Origin: an uncultured Lachnospiraceae bacterium
GTDB taxonomy: Bacteria; Bacillota; Clostridia; Lachnospirales; Lachnospiraceae
Assembly: GCA_902792005.1 (NCBI GenBank)
Contig: CADAXW010000007.1
Span: forward strand, 1 to 47,270
Reading direction: 5' to 3'
Length of the DNA: 47,270 nucleotides
The first letter of the stretch is position 1; every line of letters starts with the position of its first letter. The notes beneath the pieces were generated by a model. That model did no database searches, was not told the origin of the DNA, and saw nothing but the letters and a program-made list of their open reading frames with translations. This document shows, piece after piece, positions 34,017 to 42,641 of the stretch. The position numbers and the translations under genes were made by a program.

Positions 34017-35789
34017 ATGAAACTTACAGCAAAGTATTTAAAACATTATAAGTTACAGGCAGTTATGGCACCACTTTTCAAGATGCTGGAGGCAATCTTT
34101 GAATTATTGGTGCCTCTTGTCGTTGCAAAAATGATCGACGACGGCATCGGAACCGGAGACAAGGGTACCATCTTTGCCATGGGCGGCGTTCTGTTCGTCC
34201 TGGCAGTGGTGGGATTTGGCTGCTCCGTGACTGCCCAGTATTTTTCGGCGGTTGCTGCCAGCGGTGTGGGCAGGGAGCTTCGAATGGACCTGTTCCGTCA
34301 TATCAACCGGCTGTCCTACCGGGAGCTGGACCAGCTGGGGACCTCAACCCTTGTTACACGGATGACCAGTGATACGAATCAGGTGCAGACGGGAGTGAAT
34401 ATGGTGCTTCGTCTGTTCCTCCGTTCGCCCTTTATCGTGTTCGGTGCAGTGATCATGGCCTTTACGGTACACGCCAGGACAGCCCTGATCTTTCTTCTGA
34501 TCCTTCCCTTGCTGGTGGTTGTGGTATTCAGCATTACATTTGCGTCCATACCGCTGTATAAAAAGGTGCAGAACCGTCTGGACCGGGTGACGCTGCTGAC
34601 GCGTGAGAATCTCATCGGTGTTCGCGTGATCCGTGCCTTCAACCGGGAAGCGGAGGAGAAGCGGGAATATGACGAAGCCGGACGTGATCTGATGAAGTCC
34701 CAGCTCTTTGTGGGACGTATCACGGCATTCATGAATCCCGTCACCTATGTGCTCGTAAATGTGGGAATCGTACTTCTCATCCATACCGGTGCCATCCGGG
34801 TGGATACGGGTGAAATGACCCAGGGCCAGGTGGTGGCGCTGGTAAACTATATGTCTCAGATTCTGGTGGAGCTGATCAAGCTGGCAAATCTTATCATCAC
34901 CATGACCAAGTCCGTGGCTGCGGGAAGAAGAGTGTCCGAGGTTTTTGCAGTAGAGCCCTCCATTGAGTATGGAAGTACGGATGTGACACAGAAGGACGGC
35001 CCGAGAGTGGTGTTCCGGGATGTCAGCCTGAAGTACAGCGGGGCCAAGGAGGCGGCGATACAGCATGTGTCCTTTGAGGCGATGGCCGGTGAGACCATCG
35101 GAGTGATCGGTGGTACCGGCTCCGGAAAGTCCACCCTGGTGAATCTGATCCCCCGGTTCTACGAGGCCACAGAGGGACAGGTTCTGATCGACGGCGTAGA
35201 TATCAGGGACTATCCGAAGCAGCAGCTGCGGGAGTCCATCGGTGTGGTTCCGCAGAAGGCGGTACTGTTTTCAGGAACCATTGCGGACAATCTCCGCTGG
35301 GGAAAGAAGGATGCAACAGATCAGGAGCTGTGGGATGCCATCCGCATCGCCCAGGCGGAGACATTTGTGAATGATAGAAAGACCGGCCTGACCTATGAAC
35401 TGAATCAGGGCGGTCGGAATCTGTCCGGCGGACAGAGACAGAGACTGACCATTGCCAGAGCACTGGTACGAAAGCCGAAGATCCTGATCCTGGATGACAG
35501 TGCTTCGGCTCTGGATTTTGCAACAGATGCAGCGCTCCGAAGATCCCTTCGGAAGGAGACCAGGTGGATGACTACATTTCTGGTGTCCCAGAGAGTCTCC
35601 ACCGTGCGTGCCGCGGACAGGATCATCGTCCTGGAAGACGGTGAGGTGGCAGGCATCGGAAGCCATGCAGAGCTTCTGGAGCATTGCGAGACCTATCAGG
35701 AGATCTGCAGGTCTCAGCTGAGGGAAGAGGAGCTCAGTCCGGCTGCGGCGGTCACGCCTTTTGGAGAGGGGGTGACGGCGCATGAGTAG
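34017..35789 (+). CDS. ABC exporter half, catalytically degenerate subunit
   Basis: 590 residues: six membrane helices (about 15-310), then an ATPase domain with Walker A GGTGSGKSTL, signature NLSGGQRQR, and Walker B ILILDDSASALD. The catalytic Glu after Walker B is Asp (D494) and the switch His is Gln (Q525 in VSQRVST). These changes mark the non-hydrolysing site of heterodimeric exporters such as TM287/288, LmrCD or BmrCD. The start has only a weak ribosome site. It overlaps the partner gene by eight bases. Confidence 0.9.
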   Translation: MKLTAKYLKHYKLQAVMAPLFKMLEAIFELLVPLVVAKMIDDGIGTGDKGTIFAMGGVLFVLAVVGFGCSVTAQYFSAVAASGVGRELRMDLFRHINRLSYRELDQLGTSTLVTRMTSDTNQVQTGVNMVLRLFLRSPFIVFGAVIMAFTVHARTALIFLLILPLLVVVVFSITFASIPLYKKVQNRLDRVTLLTRENLIGVRVIRAFNREAEEKREYDEAGRDLMKSQLFVGRITAFMNPVTYVLVNVGIVLLIHTGAIRVDTGEMTQGQVVALVNYMSQILVELIKLANLIITMTKSVAAGRRVSEVFAVEPSIEYGSTDVTQKDGPRVVFRDVSLKYSGAKEAAIQHVSFEAMAGETIGVIGGTGSGKSTLVNLIPRFYEATEGQVLIDGVDIRDYPKQQLRESIGVVPQKAVLFSGTIADNLRWGKKDATDQELWDAIRIAQAETFVNDRKTGLTYELNQGGRNLSGGQRQRLTIARALVRKPKILILDDSASALDFATDAALRRSLRKETRWMTTFLVSQRVSTVRAADRIIVLEDGEVAGIGSHAELLEHCETYQEICRSQLREEELSPAAAVTPFGEGVTAHE

Positions 35790-37575
35790 AAAGAACATCG
35801 AGAAACAAACGGGTGGCTGGGACAGAAAGAAGACCTTGAAGAAGATCCTGCATTTTCTGAAGCCCTATCTGCCGTTTCTGATCCTTTCCCTGCTGCTGAG
35901 TGCAGCAACGGTGGTGCTTCAGCTGTATTCGCCCATTCTGGCTGGCCGGGCCATCGACCATATCATCGGCCCCGGAAATGTACAGTTCAGCCTTCTGGCA
36001 AAGATCATTGTCTGGTTTATCGTACTTACGGTTACGGCGTTCTTTACACAGTGGCTGCAGAGTGCCATCAACAACCGCATTGTTTATCATGTGGTACGGG
36101 ACATCCGGACCAGAGCATTTAACCATATGCAGAGCCTGCCGCTGGATTATATCGACAGTCAGTCGGCGGGAGATATCGTTTCCAGGATGATCGGAGACAT
36201 CGATCAGTTCTCGGACGGCCTGCTGCTGGGCTTTACACAGCTTTTTTCGGGAGCCACAACCATCATACTGACACTGGTGTTCATGTTCGTGCTGAATGGA
36301 TGGATCGCGGCACTTGTGGTGGTTCTCACGCCGGCTTCTCTGTTCCTGGCTTCCTTTATCGCAAAGAGGACCTTCCATCTCTTCCGGAAACAGTCGGTGG
36401 AGCGGGGAGAGCTTACCGGACTTGTGGAAGAAATGGTGGGGAATCAGAAGGTGGTTCAGGCCTTTGGTTACGAAGAGACAGCAGAAGAGCGATTCCGCGA
36501 GGTGAACGACCGGCTGGCGGATGCATCGAAGAAGGCCACATTTTATTCGTCCCTGACGAATCCGGGAACCCGTTTCGTCAACAATCTGATCTACGCAGGA
36601 GTGGGGATCCTGGGCTCTGTATTCGCTGTTGGCGGAAGGCTGACAGTGGGTGAGCTGACCTGCTTCCTGAGCTATGCGAATCAGTATACAAAGCCCTTTA
36701 ACGAGATCTCCGGTGTCATTACGGAGCTTCAGAACTCCCTGGCCTGCGCTGAACGGCTCTTTGAGCTGCTGGAGGAGAAGCCGGAGGTGGAGGAGCCTGA
36801 AAATGCGCTGGTTCTCCGGGATGCAAGGGGAGAGGTGGAGCTGCAGCATGTGTCCTTCTCCTATGATAAAACAAAGAAGCTTCTGACAGATATCAACCTT
36901 CTGGTGGAGAGCGGTAAACGGGTTGCCATCGTTGGCCCCACCGGCTGCGGAAAATCTACGCTGATCAATCTGCTCATGCGGTTTTATGATGTGGATCAGG
37001 GAAGCATATCCGTGGATGGAACGGATATCCGGTCCATGACAAGAAACAGCCTTAGGAACAACTATGGAATGGTACTGCAGGAGACCTGGCTGAAGCAGGC
37101 CACGGTGCGGGATAACATCGCCTATGGAAAGCCGGACGCCACGGACCAGGAGGTGCAGGAGGCTGCAAGGCTTACCCATGCAGACCGGTTCATCCGGCGG
37201 ATGCCGGAGGGCTATGACACCATTCTGGGTGAGGATGGAGGAAGCCTGTCCCAGGGACAGAAGCAGCTGCTCTGTATCACCCGGGTCATGCTGAGACTGC
37301 CACCCATGCTGATCCTGGATGAGGCTACCTCATCCATCGATACCAGAACGGAGCATCGGATCCAGCGATCCTTTGCGAAAATGATGGAGGGACGGACCAG
37401 CTTCATCGTTGCCCATCGTCTTTCCACCATTCAGGAGGCAGATGTGATCCTGGTCATGAAGGATGGAAATATCATCGAGCAGGGTAATCATGAGACGCTG
37501 CTGGAAAAGGGCGGCTTCTACTACGAGCTCTATAACAGTCAGTTCGAGTCTGCGGTGGAGGCTGCTGCTGAATAA
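35782..37575 (+). CDS. ABC exporter half, catalytically active subunit
   Basis: 597 residues: membrane domain (about 25-330) and ATPase domain with Walker A GPTGCGKSTL, Q-loop MVLQETWLKQATV, Walker B MLILDEATSSID and switch His in VAHRLST, all canonical. Its signature is LSQGQ instead of LSGGQ, which fits with its signature facing the degenerate site of the partner subunit at 34017-35789. Together they probably export a drug, lipid or peptide. The start overlaps the previous gene, with GGAG upstream. Confidence 0.91.
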   Translation: MSRKNIEKQTGGWDRKKTLKKILHFLKPYLPFLILSLLLSAATVVLQLYSPILAGRAIDHIIGPGNVQFSLLAKIIVWFIVLTVTAFFTQWLQSAINNRIVYHVVRDIRTRAFNHMQSLPLDYIDSQSAGDIVSRMIGDIDQFSDGLLLGFTQLFSGATTIILTLVFMFVLNGWIAALVVVLTPASLFLASFIAKRTFHLFRKQSVERGELTGLVEEMVGNQKVVQAFGYEETAEERFREVNDRLADASKKATFYSSLTNPGTRFVNNLIYAGVGILGSVFAVGGRLTVGELTCFLSYANQYTKPFNEISGVITELQNSLACAERLFELLEEKPEVEEPENALVLRDARGEVELQHVSFSYDKTKKLLTDINLLVESGKRVAIVGPTGCGKSTLINLLMRFYDVDQGSISVDGTDIRSMTRNSLRNNYGMVLQETWLKQATVRDNIAYGKPDATDQEVQEAARLTHADRFIRRMPEGYDTILGEDGGSLSQGQKQLLCITRVMLRLPPMLILDEATSSIDTRTEHRIQRSFAKMMEGRTSFIVAHRLSTIQEADVILVMKDGNIIEQGNHETLLEKGGFYYELYNSQFESAVEAAAE

Positions 37576-37644
37576 GCAACAGAACAGGCAATAATATACG
37601 CAACATTTTTATAAGCAACATAAGTTATACGGAGGTTTTTTATT

Positions 37645-39801
37645 ATGAATATCACGCAGGTGATCGCCAGAGAACTGGAGGTAAAGGATTGGCAGGTTGA
37701 GGCTGCCGTGAAGCTGATCGATGAGGGATGTACCATCCCCTTCATTGCCCGCTACCGTAAGGAGGTTACGGGTACGCTGAATGATGAGCAGCTGAGACAG
37801 CTGGGAGAGAGACTTACCTATCTCAGGAATCTGGAGGAAAGAAAGGAAGCGGTGATCTCTTCCATTCGCGAGCAGGAGAAGCTGACGGAGGAACTGGAGA
37901 AGGCGATCCGGGATGCGGAAACCCTGGTGGCGGTGGAGGATCTGTACCGTCCCTATAAACAGAAGAGAAAGACAAGAGCCAGTGTGGCAAAGGAAAAGGG
38001 ACTGGAGCCCCTGGCGAATCTGATCCGGCTGGAACAGCCCCAGACGGATGTTCTGAAGGAGGCGGAAGCCTATATCTCCGAGGAGAAGGGCGTTGCATCT
38101 GCACAGGATGCCGTTAAGGGAGCCATGGATATCATCGCAGAGACGATCTCCGATGAGGCGGACTTCCGTACGGAGATCCGTGAACGCACCATGAAGAAGG
38201 GAACGATCCGCTCGCTGGCAAAGGATCCGGAACAGGAGACACCCTATGAAACCTATTATGATTTCCAGGAGCCGTTGAAGAAAATCACCGGCTACCGTGT
38301 ACTGGCACTGAACCGTGGTGAGGCGGAGAAGGTGCTGACCGTTACTGTGGAGGCACCGGAGGAGGAGATCATCCGTTATCTGGAGCATGAGATGATCCAT
38401 GTGCCTGAGGCAGGGACCGCGGAATATCTGAAGGCTGCCGTTGCCGACGCATACAGCCGTCTCATCGCACCGGCCATCGAGCGGGAGATCCGTTCCATGC
38501 TGACGGAGACAGCAGAAGAGGGAGCCATTACCGTATTCGGTAAGAATCTGCGCCAGCTTCTGATGCAGCCTCCCATCGCAGGAAAGACCGTGCTTGGCTG
38601 GGATCCGGCTTTCCGTACCGGCTGCAAGCTTGCAGTGACCGATCCCACCGGAAAGGTGCTGGATACGGCTGTGGTTTATCCCACAGCGCCCACGAATCCG
38701 GTGAAGATCCGTGCGGCCAAGGATACGGTTAAGAAAATGATCCGGAAGTATAAGATCGACCTGATCTCCATTGGAAACGGAACGGCTTCCAGAGAATCGG
38801 AACAGATCGTGGCAGAGCTTCTGGATGAGATTAAGAAGGAAGAACCCGGAAGAAAGATCGCCTATGTCATCACCAATGAGGCAGGGGCATCCGTATACTC
38901 TGCCAGTGCTCTTGCAACAGAGGAGTTCCCGAACTTTGATGTGGGACAGAGAAGTGCAGCCTCTATAGCACGTCGTCTGCAGGACCCTCTGGCCGAGCTG
39001 GTGAAGATCACACCGGAGTCCATCGGTGTGGGACAGTATCAGCATGATATGAATCAGAAGCGGCTGAAGGAAGCCCTGAGCGGTGTGGTTGAGGACTGCG
39101 TAAACCAGGTTGGTGTGGATCTGAATACCGCCTCCGCGTCCCTCCTGGAGTATATCTCAGGTATTTCCAAGCCCATCGCCAAGAATATCGTAGCCTACAG
39201 AGAGCAGGAGGGGGGCTTCACAGAGCGGAAGCAGCTTCTGAAGGTTGCAAAGCTGGGCCCCAAGGCATATGAGCAGTGTGCCGGTTTCCTCCGGATCCGG
39301 AACGGAAGCAACCCGCTGGATAATACCGGAGTTCATCCGGAAAGCTATGAAGCGGCAGCAAAGCTGATGGATCTCTGTCATTTCTCTCTGCAGGATGTGC
39401 AGGAGGGGAAGGCCGTGATCTTTATCAATGATTATAAAGAGACAGCAGAGTCCCTCGGGGTTGGTGAACCCACCCTGCGTGATATGGTTGCGGAAATGAC
39501 CCGCCCGGGCCGCGATCCCCGTTCGGATATGCCGCAGCCCGTACTCCGTACCGACGTTCTGGATATGAAGGATCTGACGGAAGGAATGATCCTGAAGGGA
39601 ACGGTAAGAAATGTAATCGACTTCGGCGCATTTGTGGATATCGGAGTTCATCAGGACGGTCTGGTCCATATCAGCCAGCTTACAAACAAGAAGTTTGTAA
39701 AGCATCCGCTGGATGTGGTATCCGTTGGGGATGTTGTTACCGTGAAGGTATTATCCGTGGACATGAAGCGGAAGAGGATCGGATTATCCATGATCCTGTA
39801 A
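37645..39801 (+). CDS. tex: Tex-family RNA-binding transcriptional accessory protein
   Basis: 718 residues with CGGAGG ten bases before the ATG. Landmarks: AAVKLIDEGCTIPFIARYRKEVTG (read in two parts), EDLYRPYKQKRKTRA, the YqgF-like domain GWDPAFRTGCKLAV, ITNEAGASVYSAS, VGQYQHDMNQ, helix-hairpin-helix repeats DLNTASASLLEYISGI and a C-terminal S1 domain (EGMILKGTVRNVIDFGAFVDIGVHQDGLVH in parts). Tex binds RNA and affects transcription and toxin expression in some pathogens. Length is normal. Confidence 0.96.
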   Translation: MNITQVIARELEVKDWQVEAAVKLIDEGCTIPFIARYRKEVTGTLNDEQLRQLGERLTYLRNLEERKEAVISSIREQEKLTEELEKAIRDAETLVAVEDLYRPYKQKRKTRASVAKEKGLEPLANLIRLEQPQTDVLKEAEAYISEEKGVASAQDAVKGAMDIIAETISDEADFRTEIRERTMKKGTIRSLAKDPEQETPYETYYDFQEPLKKITGYRVLALNRGEAEKVLTVTVEAPEEEIIRYLEHEMIHVPEAGTAEYLKAAVADAYSRLIAPAIEREIRSMLTETAEEGAITVFGKNLRQLLMQPPIAGKTVLGWDPAFRTGCKLAVTDPTGKVLDTAVVYPTAPTNPVKIRAAKDTVKKMIRKYKIDLISIGNGTASRESEQIVAELLDEIKKEEPGRKIAYVITNEAGASVYSASALATEEFPNFDVGQRSAASIARRLQDPLAELVKITPESIGVGQYQHDMNQKRLKEALSGVVEDCVNQVGVDLNTASASLLEYISGISKPIAKNIVAYREQEGGFTERKQLLKVAKLGPKAYEQCAGFLRIRNGSNPLDNTGVHPESYEAAAKLMDLCHFSLQDVQEGKAVIFINDYKETAESLGVGEPTLRDMVAEMTRPGRDPRSDMPQPVLRTDVLDMKDLTEGMILKGTVRNVIDFGAFVDIGVHQDGLVHISQLTNKKFVKHPLDVVSVGDVVTVKVLSVDMKRKRIGLSMIL

Positions 39802-39805
39802 TATT

Positions 39806-39851
39806 ATTCATAATTATGCATATTATTAAATGTGGTTGCATAATTATTCAA
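39806..39851 (+). promoter_or_regulatory. Tandem ArgR (ARG box)-like sites
   Basis: TTGCATAATTATTCAA (39836-39851) differs at one base from the ARG-box core TGAATAATTATTCA. A weaker site, ATTCATAATTATGCAT (39806-39821), has its centre 30 bases upstream, about three helical turns. The strong site overlaps the -35 of the first promoter, so ArgR bound with arginine would repress the aminotransferase operon. The two sites are also inverted copies over 11 bases and could fold as a hairpin. Confidence 0.65.
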
Positions 39852-39864
39852 TATAGTGTATAAT
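39836..39864 (+). promoter_or_regulatory. Promoter P1 of the aminotransferase operon
   Basis: TTGCAT (39836-39841), a 17-base spacer and a perfect TATAAT (39859-39864). The -35 lies inside the strong ARG-box-like site. Confidence 0.75.
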
Positions 39865-39866
39865 CA

Positions 39867-39896
39867 TTGATTATTCCTGCAGGAATATGGTATAAT
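39867..39896 (+). promoter_or_regulatory. Promoter P2 of the aminotransferase operon
   Basis: TTGATT (39867-39872), an 18-base spacer and a perfect TATAAT (39891-39896). A 16-base perfect palindrome fills the spacer. Confidence 0.55.
39872..39887. promoter_or_regulatory. Perfect 16-base palindrome inside P2
   Basis: TATTCCTGCAGGAATA is perfectly palindromic and lies between the -35 and -10 of P2, in the usual position for a repressor site. I do not recognise the factor. Confidence 0.5.
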
Positions 39897-39943
39897 ATTG
39901 ATTTAGATTTATATTCGATTTTTGAAAGAAAGAAGGGATACGT

Positions 39944-41152
39944 ATGATCTGGGACAAGGAGTATTCGAAAGAAGAGTTAAAGGAAATCGCCGAAACCTAT
40001 ATGAATGAGACATTTCCGCGCTATGATTTCATAGCAGCAAGCGGAAAGGGAATGAATCTGTATGATGAGAACGGGGAGCCTTATCTGGACTTCCTGGGTG
40101 GTATCGCAGTCAATGCCACGGGTCATTGCAGTGATGCGGTTGTGAATGCCATCAAGGAGCAGGCGGAGCAGCTGCTGCATGCATCCAATTACTGCTACAC
40201 CATCCCCCAGACACTTCTTGCCAAGCTGGTTTGTGAGACCATCGGCATGGAGAAGATCCAGTTCCAGAACTCCGGCGCAGAAGCCAACGAGGTTATGCTG
40301 AAGCTGGCGCGGAAGTACGGTGTGGATCATTTCGGTCCGAAGCATTATAAGGTGGTGACTGCATATAATTCCTTCCACGGAAGGACGCTGGCGACACTCA
40401 GGGCAACCGGACAGCCGGAATCCCCGATCCAGAAGGGCTTCGGAGATCCCATTCCGGGCTTTGTCTATGCAGAGTTCAACAATCTGGAATCCTTCAAGGA
40501 AGCCTGTGATGAGGATACCTGTGCCATCATGGTGGAACCGGTACAGGGAGAGGGCGGAGTCTATCCGGCAACGGCTGAATTCCTGGAGGGCCTTCGGAAG
40601 CTCTGTGATGAAAAGGGAATGCTCCTTCTGTTTGACGAGGTTCAGACCGGCTGCGGACGGTGCGGAGACATGATGGCATATATGAAGTACGGAATTAAGC
40701 CGGATGCAGTTTCCATGGCCAAGGCACTTGGCGGCGGTATGCCCATCGCAGCCATGGCAACCACTGCAAAGCTGATGGATACGCTGTCTGCCGGCGCCCA
40801 CGGGACTACATTTGGCGGAAATCCGGTGTGCTGTGCAGCTGCTTATGCCGAGATAAAGGAGATCCTGGATAAGAAGCTGGCAGAAAATGCGGACGAGGTG
40901 GGAAGCTACTTCCGGGAGCAGCTCTGGAAGCTGCCCCATGTGACCGATGTCCGGGGACTTGGTCTTCTGACCGGTGTGGAATTTGATCAGGACATTGCGC
41001 AGCATGTAAAGCATGAGGCCTTTGATAAGCGGATGCTGATGACAGCAGTTCGGGCAAATGTGATCCGGATGGTTCCGCCCCTCATCGCGTCCAAAGAAGA
41101 TTGTGATAAGGCACTGAAAATCCTGAGCGAGATCCTGAGTGAGGTAAAATAA
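39944..41152 (+). CDS. argD: Acetylornithine aminotransferase-type PLP enzyme
   Basis: 402 residues, class III aminotransferase: YLDFLGGIAVNATGH, FQNSGAEANEVMLKLAR, SFHGRTLATLRATGQ, IMVEPVQGEGGVYPA, LLFDEVQTGCGR (PLP aspartate), SMAKALGGGMPIAA (Schiff-base lysine), HGTTFGGNPVCCAAA and a C-terminal RMVPPLIAS. It probably makes N-acetylornithine from the semialdehyde in arginine synthesis; related enzymes act on succinylornithine or GABA. The ArgR-like boxes upstream support argD. No other arg gene is in the window. A modest AAGAAGG precedes the ATG. The M18 gene starts one base after its stop. Confidence 0.88.
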   Translation: MIWDKEYSKEELKEIAETYMNETFPRYDFIAASGKGMNLYDENGEPYLDFLGGIAVNATGHCSDAVVNAIKEQAEQLLHASNYCYTIPQTLLAKLVCETIGMEKIQFQNSGAEANEVMLKLARKYGVDHFGPKHYKVVTAYNSFHGRTLATLRATGQPESPIQKGFGDPIPGFVYAEFNNLESFKEACDEDTCAIMVEPVQGEGGVYPATAEFLEGLRKLCDEKGMLLLFDEVQTGCGRCGDMMAYMKYGIKPDAVSMAKALGGGMPIAAMATTAKLMDTLSAGAHGTTFGGNPVCCAAAYAEIKEILDKKLAENADEVGSYFREQLWKLPHVTDVRGLGLLTGVEFDQDIAQHVKHEAFDKRMLMTAVRANVIRMVPPLIASKEDCDKALKILSEILSEVK

Positions 41153-41153
41153 T

Positions 41154-42629
41154 ATGGAACGAAAGAACGCATGGAAGGCATATACAGAAGATGACCTGAA
41201 GAAGCTGGAGGCTCTTTCCGATGGTTATAAGGACTATCTGTTTCACGGAAAGACCGAGCGGGAGGGTACGAATTATATCATCCGGGAGGCTGAGAAGGCA
41301 GGCTATCTTTCCCTGGAGGAAGTGATCCGGAAGGGAGAAAAGCTGAAGGCCGGAGATAAGATCTATGTAAATAATATGGGAAAGTCCGTGGCACTGTTCC
41401 ATATGGGAGAGGAGCCTCTGGAGAAGGGGATCAATATCCTGGGCGCACACCTGGATTCTCCCCGTCTGGACGTTAAGCAGAATCCTCTTTATGAGAAGAG
41501 TGATCTGGCATATCTGGACACTCATTATTACGGCGGGATCAAGAAGTATCAGTGGGTGACGCTGCCTCTGGCCATCCACGGCGTTGTCGCAAAGACAGAC
41601 GGAACCGTGGTGGATGTGGTGATCGGTGAGGATGAAACGGATCCGGTCTTCTGCGTGACCGACATCCTGATCCATCTGGCACAGGATCAGATGGCAAAGA
41701 CGGCTGCCAAGGCAGTGGAGGGAGAAGCGCTGGATCTTCTGATCGCTTCCCGTCCCCTGGTATTCCCGGAGAAGGCTGAGTCCGCTGACCCCGAGGGTGA
41801 GACAGGAAAGTCTGAGACAGATAAGAATGAGAAAGATAAATCTGAAAACGATAAGAAGGATCCGGTGAAGAAGCAGGTTCTGGCTCTTCTTAAGGAGAAA
41901 TACGACATCACAGAGGAGGACTTCATCTCTGCCGAGCTGGAGATCGTTCCTGCCGGAAAACCGAGGGATATGGGCCTGGATCGCTCCATGGTCCTTGCTT
42001 ATGGACAGGATGATAAGGTATGTGCTTATACCAGCCTGGTTGCACAGCTGAGGCAGGATCAGCTGAAGCGTACCGCCTGCACCCTTCTCGTGGATAAGGA
42101 GGAGATCGGTTCGGTGGGTGCCACAGGCATGCATTCCCGGTTCTTTGAAAATGCAGTGGCAGAGCTTCTGTATCTGGCAGGAGATGAGAACCCCCTGGCA
42201 CTTCGCAGATGTCTTGCAAATTCCTGCATGCTGTCTTCAGATGTAAATGCGGGCTACGACCCGCTGTATGCTTCCTGCTTTGAGGAAAAGAATGCATCCT
42301 TCCTGGGCAGAGGCGTTGTCTTTACAAAGTTTACCGGAGCCCGCGGAAAGTCCGGCTCCAATGATGCAAATGCAGAGTATATCGCACGTCTCCGCGGCAT
42401 CATGGAAAAGAACGGAGTTCAGTACCAGACCGCAGAACTGGGCAAGGTGGATGTAGGCGGCGGTGGAACCATCGCATACATTCTGTCCCAGTACGGTATG
42501 GAAGTCATCGACTGTGGCGTTGCCGTGCTGAACATGCATGCTCCTTGGGAGGTTACCTCCAAGGCGGATATCTATGAGATGGAAAAGAGCTATGAGGTCT
42601 TCCTGCAGGAGATGACAGGGGCCAAATAA
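41154..42629 (+). CDS. M18 family aminopeptidase
   Basis: 491 residues. Zinc ligands and catalytic residues of family M18 are visible: GAHLDSPRLDVK, YYGGIKKYQW, LVDKEEIGSVGATGMHS, the AGYDP segment and NMHAPWEVTSKADIYE at the end. The enzyme removes N-terminal residues, preferring acidic or neutral ones, as a dodecamer in known members. A charged low-complexity insert (about 205-240, SETDKNEKDKSENDKK) interrupts the domain before VLALLKEKYDIT. It follows argD by one base and lies 12 bases before the sensor gene, so the three are co-transcribed. Confidence 0.92.
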   Translation: MERKNAWKAYTEDDLKKLEALSDGYKDYLFHGKTEREGTNYIIREAEKAGYLSLEEVIRKGEKLKAGDKIYVNNMGKSVALFHMGEEPLEKGINILGAHLDSPRLDVKQNPLYEKSDLAYLDTHYYGGIKKYQWVTLPLAIHGVVAKTDGTVVDVVIGEDETDPVFCVTDILIHLAQDQMAKTAAKAVEGEALDLLIASRPLVFPEKAESADPEGETGKSETDKNEKDKSENDKKDPVKKQVLALLKEKYDITEEDFISAELEIVPAGKPRDMGLDRSMVLAYGQDDKVCAYTSLVAQLRQDQLKRTACTLLVDKEEIGSVGATGMHSRFFENAVAELLYLAGDENPLALRRCLANSCMLSSDVNAGYDPLYASCFEEKNASFLGRGVVFTKFTGARGKSGSNDANAEYIARLRGIMEKNGVQYQTAELGKVDVGGGGTIAYILSQYGMEVIDCGVAVLNMHAPWEVTSKADIYEMEKSYEVFLQEMTGAK

Positions 42630-42641
42630 AGGAGATAATCT

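Noticed and set aside
39806-39851. Inverted repeat as the terminator of tex.
   Set aside because: The arms match ARG-box sequence, no T-run follows, and the -35 of a good promoter lies inside. A dual use cannot be excluded.
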